NCBI GenBank assembly: GCA_900552455.1
Contig: URZX01000020.1
Coordinates: forward strand, 1 to 47,143
Reading direction: 5' to 3'
DNA: 47,143 nt
From: an uncultured Peptococcaceae bacterium
Lineage (GTDB): Bacteria; Bacillota; Peptococcia; Peptococcales; Peptococcaceae
A program made the translations under genes and the position numbers. A model generated the notes under the pieces. It made no database searches, had not been told where the DNA came from, and was given only the letters and a program-made list of their open reading frames with translations. Below, piece after piece: positions 7,837 to 15,330 of the stretch (its first letter is position 1; every line of letters begins with the position of its first letter).

Positions 7837-10122
7837 ATGTTTGTTTTACCTTTATACGAAGTGCTCTTGGTGCCGGGGGTAAACATGTATGTCCGCGGCG
7901 AGGAGTTTGAAGAATTTGCGCTGTCGAAAGCGGTGCTGCACGAGGATGTGGTGCTGCTGACGGCGAAGGAACAGAAGCCGCGCTACGCATACACGGCGGA
8001 CGATTTCTACGAGATCGGCGTTGGCGGATATGTGAGCGATGTGTCTCAGGATGGTTTTGTGACGATCCGCGCCAACGAGCGTCTGCGCATCGATGCGGTG
8101 CGTGTGAACGACGACGCGACGATCGAGGTGGAGACGACGGGGCTCATCGATGTGCGCGATGTGCCGGAGGAGGAGCGTCTGACGCGCCTGCGGGCGATCA
8201 AGGATGCGCTGAACGATTTTGCCAAGGAATACGACTGGGGCAAGCAGGCGATGCCGATGATCGAGGGCTTCCATTCGATCGAGGAAGCGGGGGTCTCGCT
8301 GTCGCCATGGCTGGCTGCGGACAATGAAACGCGCTATCAGGTGCTGACGTATCCGAGTATGCGCGGGCGCATGGAGGCGATCGAGCAGATCATCTACGCC
8401 TTCATCGAGGTGGCGCGGGCGAGCGCGGAGGCGATGGAGCTGCAGCGCGAGGAATACGAAGCGAATATGAAGGAGCAGGCGCTGCGCCGTCAGATCGATG
8501 TGCTGCAGCAGAAGCTGGATGAGATGCATCCGGAGGATGCGAACGATTTCGACCGCTTTGCGCATCTGATCGACACGCTGCCGCTGAACGATCTGGCGCG
8601 CACTGAGGCGAACAAGGTATTGAACCGTCTGGCGCGTGAAAATGGCGGCAATGAGTATGCGCTGCTCTACGATTATCTGGAATATCTGCTGTCCTTGCCA
8701 TGGCAGAAGGAAGAAGCAAACGCGATCGATGTGGCGGCGGCGGAATCGATCCTTGATGAGGACCACTATGGTCTGAAAAAGGTGAAGACGCGCGTGATCG
8801 AGCAGATCGCGGTGATGGCGCTGCGCAAAAAACAGAGCGGCTCGATCCTGCTCTTTGTGGGGCCTCCTGGCACGGGCAAAACGTCTGTGGGTCAGAGCAT
8901 TGCGCGGGCTTTGGGGCGCAAGTATGTGCGCGTGAGCCTGGGTGGTGTGCGCGATGAGGCGGATATCCGCGGGCATCGCCGCACCTACATTGGCGCGATG
9001 GCTGGGCGCATCATCGACGGCATCCACAAGGCTGGGGTGTCGAATCCGGTGATGGTACTGGACGAGGTGGACAAGCTTTCTGCGTCTTATAACGGCGATC
9101 CGGCGAGCGCGCTGTTGGAGGTGCTGGATCCGGAGCAGAACAGCAATTTTGTGGACCATTATCTGAATGTGCCGTATGATCTGTCGGATGTGTTCTTTGT
9201 CTGCACGGCGAACACGACGGAAACGATCCCGGCGCCGCTGTTGAACCGTATGGAGGTCATCAATTTCAACGGCTACACGGCAAACGACAAGCTGGCGATT
9301 GCTAAGGAGCATTTGCTCGCTGCCTCCTACGAACAAAACGGTGTGCCGGAGGATGCGCTGGTGATCCCGGACGAGACGCTGCGCGCATTGATCGACGATT
9401 TCACGATGGAAAGCGGCGTGCGCGGTCTGCGCAAGCGCATTGACACGCTCTGCCGTCAGGCGGCTGTGAAGCTGGCGAAGGGCGAAGCCGCGCCGTTTAC
9501 GGTGCAGCCGGAGGATCTGCGCACGTGGCTGGATATGCAGCCGATCCTGCACGACCATATTCTCTCGGAAAAGAAATCGGGGGTTGTCACGGGGCTGGCC
9601 TGGACGCAGGCTGGCGGCGAGATCCTGTTTATCGAGGCGCTCTTTACCCAGGGCAGCGGCAAGCTTTTGCTCACTGGGAAGCTGGGCGATGTGATGAAGG
9701 AATCGGCGTATCTGGCGATGAGCCTGGTGAAGGCGAAATTCCCGAAGGAATGGGAAAAATACGAGAAATGCGATCTGCACATCCATGTGCCGGAAGGCGC
9801 TGTGCCTAAGGATGGTCCATCGGCGGGCATCACGCTGACGACGGCGATCGCAAGCCTGGTCACGGACCGCGCTGTGGCGCCAAGCTATGCGATGACTGGC
9901 GAGGTTTCTCTGCGCGGCGCTGTCACGGCGATCGGCGGTCTGCCGGAAAAACTGATGGCTGCGCAGCGCGCGGGCATTACGACGGTGTTTATTCCAAAAG
10001 AAAACGAGCGCGATCTTGCAGATATCGACGACGAGATCAAGCAGGGATTGGAGATCGTGCCGGTCAGCGATGTGGATGAGGTGCTGGAAAAGGTTGGCAT
10101 CCTTGTGCAAAACAAAGCATGA
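7837..10122 (+). CDS. lon: ATP-dependent protease Lon
   Basis: 761-residue LonA-type protease that degrades damaged and regulatory proteins in the cytoplasm. An N-terminal substrate-binding domain starts LPLYEVLLVPGV. The AAA+ domain has Walker A GPPGTGKTS (about 342-350) and Walker B VMVLDEVDK. The C-terminal protease domain has catalytic Ser662 in PKDGPSAGIT and Lys705 in GLPEKLMAA, with the expected 43-residue spacing. AGGAG (7823-7827) lies 9 nt before the ATG. It is monocistronic between a promoter with a CIRCE-like site and a strong terminator. Its position directly after recF is unusual. Confidence 0.96.
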   Translation: MFVLPLYEVLLVPGVNMYVRGEEFEEFALSKAVLHEDVVLLTAKEQKPRYAYTADDFYEIGVGGYVSDVSQDGFVTIRANERLRIDAVRVNDDATIEVETTGLIDVRDVPEEERLTRLRAIKDALNDFAKEYDWGKQAMPMIEGFHSIEEAGVSLSPWLAADNETRYQVLTYPSMRGRMEAIEQIIYAFIEVARASAEAMELQREEYEANMKEQALRRQIDVLQQKLDEMHPEDANDFDRFAHLIDTLPLNDLARTEANKVLNRLARENGGNEYALLYDYLEYLLSLPWQKEEANAIDVAAAESILDEDHYGLKKVKTRVIEQIAVMALRKKQSGSILLFVGPPGTGKTSVGQSIARALGRKYVRVSLGGVRDEADIRGHRRTYIGAMAGRIIDGIHKAGVSNPVMVLDEVDKLSASYNGDPASALLEVLDPEQNSNFVDHYLNVPYDLSDVFFVCTANTTETIPAPLLNRMEVINFNGYTANDKLAIAKEHLLAASYEQNGVPEDALVIPDETLRALIDDFTMESGVRGLRKRIDTLCRQAAVKLAKGEAAPFTVQPEDLRTWLDMQPILHDHILSEKKSGVVTGLAWTQAGGEILFIEALFTQGSGKLLLTGKLGDVMKESAYLAMSLVKAKFPKEWEKYEKCDLHIHVPEGAVPKDGPSAGITLTTAIASLVTDRAVAPSYAMTGEVSLRGAVTAIGGLPEKLMAAQRAGITTVFIPKENERDLADIDDEIKQGLEIVPVSDVDEVLEKVGILVQNKA

Positions 10123-10133
10123 CCATTATTGCG

Positions 10134-10172
10134 GCAGGCGTTCTGGAAACGGAACGCCTGCTTTTTTATTTT
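10134..10172 (+). terminator. Terminator after lon
   Basis: Perfect 10-bp stem GCAGGCGTTC / GAACGCCTGC (10134-10143, 10152-10161) followed by TTTTTTATTTT. Confidence 0.92.
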
Positions 10173-10300
10173 CCTTCTATACTATTAGAAACAAAAAGAT
10201 GACAGCGAACATTGAATAGTGGAATGGGCCAATGGATGGGCGTATGATGTAGAAAATTTACAAAGCGTGCGTTCATGGGCGCGATGGAGGCGCTGTGTCG

Positions 10301-10329
10301 TTGAGCAGGCCCTGTTGGAGTGGTATAAT
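10301..10329 (+). promoter_or_regulatory. Promoter of the acidic-tailed membrane protein gene
   Basis: TTGAGC (10301-10306), 17-nt spacer and TATAAT (10324-10329) preceded by TGG, an extended -10. Apart from this, nothing was recognised between the lon terminator and the gene. Confidence 0.72.
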
Positions 10330-10377
10330 AATTGGCAGATATCATTGTGTAAATGATGAGAAAAGGGGCGTGTGATC

Positions 10378-10890
10378 ATGGAGAAAAATTATGATCCGAT
10401 GAAGATCTGCGGCATTGTCATGATGGTCTATGGGGTGCTCTATGCGCTTTTGGGAATGATGGCGATCATTGGCATGGTGCAGGGATTGATGCCGGGACAC
10501 GAAGCCGGCGAGATAGCGATCGTGGCACTTTCTTATGTGATCGCGATCCTGGCGATCGTCTGCGGCTATGTCTGCCTGCGTCGCTACAACGATATGGCGA
10601 TGAAGCTGGGGCTGGTGTTTGCGCTGCTGGGGATCGTGTCGCTGGTCTATACGCAGGTGAGCATGGAATCGTTCAGCGTGATCGACTGCATCACGATGAT
10701 CGTGGGCGTGGTGATCTTCTACTACGCGCGCAAGGACAAGCTGGAAAACGCACCGTCTGAGCCGGTCGCCGAAGCGCAAGCGGCTGAAGAAACTGCGGAA
10801 GCAGAACCAGACGACGCGCTGGAACAGGAAGACGCAGAAGAAAACGTGGAAGAAAACACGGAAAACGACGAGAACGAGAAAACAGAATAG
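10378..10890 (+). CDS. Small four-helix membrane protein with acidic tail, unknown function
   Basis: I do not recognise this 170-residue protein. About 1-118 contains four hydrophobic segments (about 8-36, 45-66, 76-93, 98-118) joined by short loops. From about residue 122 the tail is almost entirely Glu, Asp, Ala and Asn, very acidic and probably disordered. The topology (even number of segments) places the tail on the same side as the N-terminus, likely the cytoplasm. ATG 10378 is preferred over GTG 10372 because AAAAGGGG lies about 9 nt upstream. It stands alone between its own promoter and terminator. The acidic tail might recruit a basic partner, but that is inference only. Confidence 0.75.
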   Translation: MEKNYDPMKICGIVMMVYGVLYALLGMMAIIGMVQGLMPGHEAGEIAIVALSYVIAILAIVCGYVCLRRYNDMAMKLGLVFALLGIVSLVYTQVSMESFSVIDCITMIVGVVIFYYARKDKLENAPSEPVAEAQAAEETAEAEPDDALEQEDAEENVEENTENDENEKTE

Positions 10891-11208
10891 ATCAAAGGCG
10901 CTCTGCGGAGCGTCTTTTTTGCTGCGCGCTTTCTTTCGAACGCAAAAGTTACAACGCTGGTGGGCGTGTTATTTTTTGTTCTTTTTAGCGAGAACATTTG
11001 TTCGGTTTTCGGTAGGATCTTTTTATCAGGTGACGTTTAAAACCCGCTTGAACAAGGGGGTTGAAGTTGCGTAACAAATTCTTCGTTTTTGGGTTTTAAT
11101 ACATAACAATAAATTGACATGTTCTTTGTAGACCTTGCCAACGGCGAAAATTCTGTGCTAGCATAGCGCCTGTCGATGAAACACAACGAAAAGGACGTGA
11201 TCCCTATC
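10891..11208. promoter_or_regulatory. Intergenic control region before the first NlpC/P60 gene
   Basis: After the terminator come GTTATTTTTT (10968-10977), then 14 nt later the palindrome GAACATTTGTTC (10992-11003). The same pair with the same spacing recurs at 12151-12186. A promoter TTGCCA (11135-11140), 18-nt spacer and TAGCAT (11159-11164) with upstream TGC lies about 45 nt before the start codon. A TTGACA at 11114-11119 has no -10 at a useful distance. Confidence 0.45.
10896..10921 (+). terminator. Terminator after the acidic-tailed membrane protein
   Basis: AGGCGCTC / GAGCGTCT stem (one G-T pair) with a TGCG loop and six T (10915-10920). Confidence 0.85.
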
Positions 11209-12096
11209 ATGAACAAGAAATCCATCGCAACTCTGCTTTTGCTCGCTTTTGGCGTGAGCGGTCTCGGCGCAGCGCCTGCGCTTGCTGACGATACTGCGCC
11301 TGTGGCCGATACGGCGCAGGTGACTTCCGCTGTACAGGGCGCGACGAGCAATTATCATATTGACAGCTACCAGCTTGCTACTTCTGTCATCAACGACGAA
11401 GGCACCCTTTATCTGCCGCTGCGCTCGACGCTGGAGCAGATGGGCGCTGCTGTGACGACAAATCCTGACGAACAGGCGCGCAAGATCAAGCTTTCCATCG
11501 CCGGCGGCGATATGCAGCTCTATTACAACGACGACCAGACGGCGATCGCCACTTCTGCGAACGGCACCTACTATCCCCTTAAGGTGGAAGGCGACATTAC
11601 CTATGCGCCAATGGCATTTATCCAGCAGCTGACCAACCGTGTGGTTTCTGTGCAGGGCAGCATCCTGATGCTGATCCAGACAGACGAGAGCGCATTCTGG
11701 AAGAGCCTGGAAACCTACAGCGTGGACGACGCCTATGTGACGAAATCTGTCGGCGATCAGATCGTGGCGACGGCGATGAAATATCTGGGCGTGCCATATG
11801 TCTGGGGCGGCACGACGCCATACGGCTTTGACTGCAGCGGGCTTGTGCAGTATGTCTACGCAGAAAATGGCATTTCGATCTCCCGCACGACGTATACGCA
11901 GCAGGCGGAAGCGACGCCGGTCTCCTTTGACGATCTGCAGCCAGGGGATCTCGTCTTCTGGGGCTACAGCGCGTACCATGTTGGCATTTATATTGGCAAC
12001 GGCCAATACATCCACGCACCGGCGCCAGGCCAGAGCGTTTGCATCCAGAGCTACGGCGCGTATCCATTCACGAGCGCTGGCAGAATCGTTGGCTGA
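11209..12096 (+). CDS. Secreted NlpC/P60 peptidoglycan endopeptidase with CuAO-like domain
   Basis: 295-residue exported cell-wall hydrolase. Signal peptide at about 1-27 (ending PALA-D). A domain resembling copper amine oxidase N-terminal repeats follows at about 45-140 (TLYLPLRSTLEQMGA). The C-terminal NlpC/P60 cysteine peptidase has Cys209 (GFDCSGLVQY), His257 (YHVGIYIG) and His269 (YIHAPAPGQ). The family cleaves stem peptides, usually the D-Glu to diamino-acid bond. The ATG at 11209 is 13 nt after AAGGA; the GTG at 11197 is too close to that site. The catalytic domain is almost the same as in the next gene. Monocistronic, with a terminator at 12214. Confidence 0.88.
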   Translation: MNKKSIATLLLLAFGVSGLGAAPALADDTAPVADTAQVTSAVQGATSNYHIDSYQLATSVINDEGTLYLPLRSTLEQMGAAVTTNPDEQARKIKLSIAGGDMQLYYNDDQTAIATSANGTYYPLKVEGDITYAPMAFIQQLTNRVVSVQGSILMLIQTDESAFWKSLETYSVDDAYVTKSVGDQIVATAMKYLGVPYVWGGTTPYGFDCSGLVQYVYAENGISISRTTYTQQAEATPVSFDDLQPGDLVFWGYSAYHVGIYIGNGQYIHAPAPGQSVCIQSYGAYPFTSAGRIVG

Positions 12097-12140
12097 CGCG
12101 CGCCAGGCATGCGCCATTTGTAACAAGCGACATGGAAGTT

Positions 12141-12199
12141 TGTAACTTTTGTTATTTTTTCTAATCGGCAGTGGGAACAAATGTTCGTGCTTTGTTCCC
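12141..12199. repeat. GTTATTTTTT - palindrome module and hairpin downstream of the first NlpC/P60 gene
   Basis: TGTAAC (12141-12146) and GTTATTTTTT (12151-12160) are followed after 14 nt by GAACAAATGTTC (12175-12186). This repeats the module at 10968-11003 in the same orientation and spacing. The palindrome is also part of an inverted repeat, GGGAACAAA / TTTGTTCCC (12173-12181, 12191-12199). GAAC-N4-GTTC fits the LexA box of Gram-positives, but both copies lie more than 100 nt from the nearest start or promoter. Confidence 0.4.
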
Positions 12200-12213
12200 C
12201 ATACTGAACAGTG

Positions 12214-12247
12214 AAAGGCGCTACGAATCCGTTCGTAGCGCCTTTTT
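12214..12247 (+). terminator. Terminator after the first NlpC/P60 gene
   Basis: Perfect 12-bp stem AGGCGCTACGAA / TTCGTAGCGCCT (12216-12227, 12232-12243) with a 4-nt loop and following T tract. Confidence 0.92.
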
Positions 12248-12297
12248 CGCGCATTTTGCGCCGACTTTTGCGGATTGTAACAGACAGCAACAGTTTA

Positions 12298-12350
12298 ATG
12301 ACAATCCGCTGTAAAACCTGTTCAAATACAAGGTTTTCCTGTATTATAAT
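12298..12350 (+). promoter_or_regulatory. Promoter block of the second NlpC/P60 gene (copy A)
   Basis: ATGACAATC (12298-12306), a TTCAAA -35 candidate (12321-12326) and TATAAT (12345-12350), followed by AAAAGTTTCACG. The same blocks occur at 40675-40740 before the M23 gene with the same 47-nt offset between ATGACAATC and TATAAT, so the two genes are probably controlled alike. Confidence 0.72.
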
Positions 12351-12493
12351 AAAAGTTTCACGAGCAATGACGCGTTGCGCGCTGCATCAGCGGCGCTGCA
12401 TGCGAAAAAAAGGACATTGACGGGCTATTTTATTTTTACACTATTCAATCTGATCTATCGACCACGCCCCGTCAAAGGAAGGACGTGACCCCT
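12351..12493 (+). promoter_or_regulatory. Structured 5' leader (copy A) of the second NlpC/P60 gene
   Basis: About 140 nt of untranslated leader. TTGACGGG (12417-12424) pairs perfectly with CCCGTCAA (12468-12475) across 43 nt, and the 3' arm ends one base before the ribosome-binding site GGAAGGA (12477-12483). The leader at 40728-40867 has the same plan, with a compensating base-pair change in the stem. It could be an RNA switch, a protein-binding leader or a stability element; the ligand is unknown. Confidence 0.55.
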
Positions 12494-13654
12494 TTGAATT
12501 TGAAAAAATGGACGACCGCATTGACGCTTTGCGCTGTCACGATGACCTGCACTGTTGCCCCTGCTTTTGCAGCGGACACGGATACGGCCATTGTTGGCGA
12601 ACAGACGACGCCAAACCTGGCTGCAGCCGCTCAGGCTATGGCCGCTGCGACGCAGCAGCTGAATGGTGGCAGCACGCAGATCCCATCTGCACCTGTGACT
12701 GACAACAACGCTTCTCAGCAGCCATCTGGCGACACCACTGAATCCTACGGGATCGATTATGTGAGCCTGGCAAACCCAGCACAGAATATCGGCGGTCAGA
12801 CCTATCTGCCACTGCGCGCAACACTGGAAGCGATGAAGGATCAGGCGCTTGGCGTTGACTGGAAAGCAGAAGGTCAGGAAAAGCTCAAACTTTACAACGA
12901 CACTGCTGCTTATGAAGTTTATCTTGTCAATGGCGAGACTGGCCTGCAGGTTCAGCAGGGCGGCGCCACCTACAGCATCCAGAATGTGAACGGTGTGCTC
13001 TATGTGCCACAGGATTTCTTCCAGGCGATCATTCCTAACAACAACATCAGCCTCTCTGGCTCGAACATTCTCGTGCTCGCTTCTCAGACGGGCAGCGATG
13101 TTTGGGCAAATCTCTGGGGCAATATGAATGCTTATCAGGCACCGGTTGTTGACACGCCAGTCGTTGATACGCCGGACGTGGAAACACCAGATGTGACCTA
13201 TCCGGATGTCGATGATTCCACGAACGACACCACCACCACTCCTTCCACCCCATCTGTGGATCAGGACACTGTGGATGAGATCGTTGGCGGCATCTCCGAC
13301 GCAACTGCACGCAACATCATCGCTACTGCCATGCAGTACATCGGCGTGCCATATGTTTGGGGCGGCACCACACCTGCCGGCTTCGACTGCAGCGGTCTTG
13401 TGCAGTATGTTTTTGCTCAGAACAGCATCAGCCTGCCACGTACCACCTACGATCAGATCGCTGTTGTGCAGCAGGTTTCCCTGGTTGCGCTGCAGCCTGG
13501 TGACCTCGTATTCTGGGGCGGTGCAAGCCCATACCACGTTGGCATCTACATCGGCGATGGTCAGTACATCCATGCACCAGCACCAGGCCAGAGCGTCTGC
13601 ATCCAGAGCTACGACGCTTATCCATTCGATACCGCTGGCCGCGTGCTTGCGTAA
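12494..13654 (+). CDS. Secreted NlpC/P60 endopeptidase with linker, TTG start
   Basis: 386-residue exported wall hydrolase. A signal peptide at about 1-27 (ending PAFA-A) is followed by an Ala/Gln-rich segment, a CuAO-like domain with QTYLPLRATLEAMKD (about 95-215), a Pro/Thr/Asp/Val-rich linker with repeated DTP and DVETP units (about 217-260), and NlpC/P60 with Cys299, His348 and His360. The TTG at 12494 is chosen over GTG 12485: the M23 paralogue also starts TTG-Asn-Leu-Lys-Lys-Trp after the same GGAAGGACGTGACC, but there the GTG is out of frame. The N-terminal half matches the M23 protein, the C-terminal half matches the preceding gene. Confidence 0.88.
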   Translation: MNLKKWTTALTLCAVTMTCTVAPAFAADTDTAIVGEQTTPNLAAAAQAMAAATQQLNGGSTQIPSAPVTDNNASQQPSGDTTESYGIDYVSLANPAQNIGGQTYLPLRATLEAMKDQALGVDWKAEGQEKLKLYNDTAAYEVYLVNGETGLQVQQGGATYSIQNVNGVLYVPQDFFQAIIPNNNISLSGSNILVLASQTGSDVWANLWGNMNAYQAPVVDTPVVDTPDVETPDVTYPDVDDSTNDTTTTPSTPSVDQDTVDEIVGGISDATARNIIATAMQYIGVPYVWGGTTPAGFDCSGLVQYVFAQNSISLPRTTYDQIAVVQQVSLVALQPGDLVFWGGASPYHVGIYIGDGQYIHAPAPGQSVCIQSYDAYPFDTAGRVLA

Positions 13655-13670
13655 CAGTTTATGAACATCT

Positions 13671-13700
13671 TCCCCTTCGAGTGATCGGAGGGGATTTTTT
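13671..13700 (+). terminator. Terminator after the second NlpC/P60 gene
   Basis: TCCCCTTCGA / TCGGAGGGGA stem (one T-G pair) with a GTGA loop and six T. Confidence 0.9.
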
Positions 13701-13739
13701 GATGATAAAGAAGTTCTCTGCGCGCGTGTTGCTTTTTTA

Positions 13740-13769
13740 TTGTCTGGCAATTCATAAATTTGCTATACT
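13740..13769 (+). promoter_or_regulatory. Promoter of the DMT transporter gene
   Basis: TTGTCT (13740-13745), 18-nt spacer and TATACT (13764-13769) preceded by TGC, an extended -10. About 30 nt before the start codon. Confidence 0.6.
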
Positions 13770-13802
13770 ATTAATAGTGAATGAATCAGGAGGTTGTGAG
13801 TG

Positions 13803-14681
13803 ATGCATCGGCGATCGGTATTATTTTTTGCGGGGTTGATCCTGCTGCAGAGTGTGCTCTATGGTTTTGGGGATCCGATCTCGAAAGCGGCCTACGAAAC
13901 GATGAGCGTGTATTCGCTGATGACGGTGCGCTATGCGATCGCTGTGGCGGCGCTCCTGTTGGTCTGCGGCAGACGCATTGCGCAGGGGCTGCGCGCAGTG
14001 TCGGTGCGGCTTTGGCTGGTGCCGTCGCTGTGCATTGCGGCAGGCTATGTGCTCAATAACATCGCGCTCAATCTGACGACGGCCACCTCGGCGACGTTTC
14101 TGCGCTCGATGGCGATCATCCTGACGCCGATCCTGGCGTTTCTGATCCATCGCACGCGCTATCGCTGGGTGCACATTCCGCTGCAGCTTTTGGTGGTCGT
14201 TGGGCTGTATCTTTTCTGCGGAGGCTTTTCGGGCTTCGGTGTGGGCGAGCTGGTGGGATTTCTCTCAGCAGTGTGCATCGCAGGCTCGCTGGTCTCAAGC
14301 GGCACGGCGCTGCAGCAGATGGACGCGCTGACGCTGACAACGGTGCAGGCGGCAGCGAGCATGGTGATGGCGTTTGTCTGCGCGTTTATCTTTGAAGGCG
14401 GGCTGACCCTCCAAGGCGCTTCGCCGGTGAACTGGGCGATCATCCTCTATCTGGCGCTGGCCTGCACGCTTCTCGGCTATCTTTTGCAGAACAAGGCCCT
14501 CGAAGGCATCAGCTCGCGCACCGTCGCTCTTTTGCAATGCACCGCACCGGTATTGACGGCGTTCTTCTCCTTCTTCCTCCTCGGCGAAACGCTTTCGTTG
14601 ATGGGCCTCATCGGCGCAGCGATCATTCTCGCCTGCGTTGTAGCAGAAACGCTCGTCGATACGCGAGAAGAAAAAAGATAA
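13803..14681 (+). CDS. EamA/DMT-family transporter
   Basis: 292-residue inner-membrane protein of the drug/metabolite transporter superfamily, with about ten hydrophobic segments in two EamA halves. Family features include the N-terminal GFGDPISKAAYETMSVYSL, NNIALNLTTATSATFLRS at the end of the first half and LLGETLSLMGLIGAAIIL in the last two helices. The substrate cannot be inferred. AGGAGG (13788-13793) serves the ATG at 13803 or the GTG at 13800. The AT-rich element with the four-helix-bundle gene begins a few bases after its stop codon. Confidence 0.88.
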   Translation: MHRRSVLFFAGLILLQSVLYGFGDPISKAAYETMSVYSLMTVRYAIAVAALLLVCGRRIAQGLRAVSVRLWLVPSLCIAAGYVLNNIALNLTTATSATFLRSMAIILTPILAFLIHRTRYRWVHIPLQLLVVVGLYLFCGGFSGFGVGELVGFLSAVCIAGSLVSSGTALQQMDALTLTTVQAAASMVMAFVCAFIFEGGLTLQGASPVNWAIILYLALACTLLGYLLQNKALEGISSRTVALLQCTAPVLTAFFSFFLLGETLSLMGLIGAAIILACVVAETLVDTREEKR

Positions 14682-14685
14682 GAAT

Positions 14686-15310
14686 AATGATTAATGAGTA
14701 ATGATAAATGAGTAATTTCTACAGGTGACAGATAGAAAATATCTTGTGTTGCCCTTTCTCCGCGTGCCAATGACTGGAAATCATTTTTTGTGGTCAGTAT
14801 TTGGCAATAATGTTATTATTAAGTAAGAAGATTTTGTCAATAAATGGTGCTTGAGGAATGGCCTATGAAAGAAGACAATGTCATCAGAACCAAGAGTAAG
14901 CAATTTGCAGTGCGAATTGTGAAGTTGAACAGGTATTTAATTGATGAAAAACAGGAGTATGTTCTTGCACGCCAGATTTTGCGTAGTGGTACGAGCATTG
15001 GTGCGAACGTAGCAGAATCAGAATATGCGATCAGCCGCAACGATTTTGCTTTGAAGCTCTATATTGCGCTGAAGGAATGTAACGAAACACGATACTGGCT
15101 GGAATTGCTTTATGAGACAGAGTATATTACGGAAGAGCAGTTTCGTTCTTTGATTGCTGATTGTATCGAGCTGCAAAAGATCCTGACGGCGATTACGAAA
15201 AAAGTCAAACCTTCGCGTTGACGTACAAGTTTTGCAAGATAAATTTGAAAAAGAGATTCCCGATAGGGAATCTACCAACATTGATAATTAAACATTAATA
15301 ATTAATCATT
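14686..15310 (+). mobile_element. AT-rich terminal-repeat element carrying a four-helix-bundle gene (element 1)
   Basis: AATGATTAAT (14686-14695) and its inverse ATTAATCATT (15301-15310) bound a 625-bp segment with very AT-rich ends made of TAATGAGTAATGAT-like units. It contains one gene (14865-15221) and an AGATTCCC / GGGAATCT hairpin (15254-15273). A shorter segment with matching ends but no gene lies at 38103-38247. This suggests a passively or trans-mobilised element. No transposase and no target duplication were seen, so mobility is inferred. Confidence 0.45.
14865..15221 (+). CDS. Four-helix-bundle protein (S23/bAvd-like)
   Basis: 118-residue protein of the four-helix-bundle family (23S rRNA intervening-sequence protein, related to bAvd accessory proteins of diversity-generating retroelements). 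Family marks are RQILRSGTSIGANVAESEYA and LKECNETRYWLELL. The molecular role of stand-alone members is unknown; bAvd forms pentamers that bind nucleic acid. The ATG at 14865 follows GAGG (14853-14856), and the upstream in-frame ATG has no ribosome-binding site. Base composition is more AT-rich than the neighbours and codon use differs (many GAA, TTT, ATT), consistent with acquisition. It sits inside a repeat-bounded element. Confidence 0.85.
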   Translation: MKEDNVIRTKSKQFAVRIVKLNRYLIDEKQEYVLARQILRSGTSIGANVAESEYAISRNDFALKLYIALKECNETRYWLELLYETEYITEEQFRSLIADCIELQKILTAITKKVKPSR

Positions 15311-15330
15311 AAGAGGAAGGGTGGACAATA

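Noticed and set aside
10992..11003. Definite LexA box
   Set aside because: GAAC-N4-GTTC is expected about once by chance in a window this size and the site is far from the promoter. Kept only as a low-weight finding because of the repeated spacing.
13800..13802. GTG 13800 as the certain start of the DMT transporter
   Set aside because: It adds one residue and is as well placed as ATG 13803; ATG was preferred but the choice is open.
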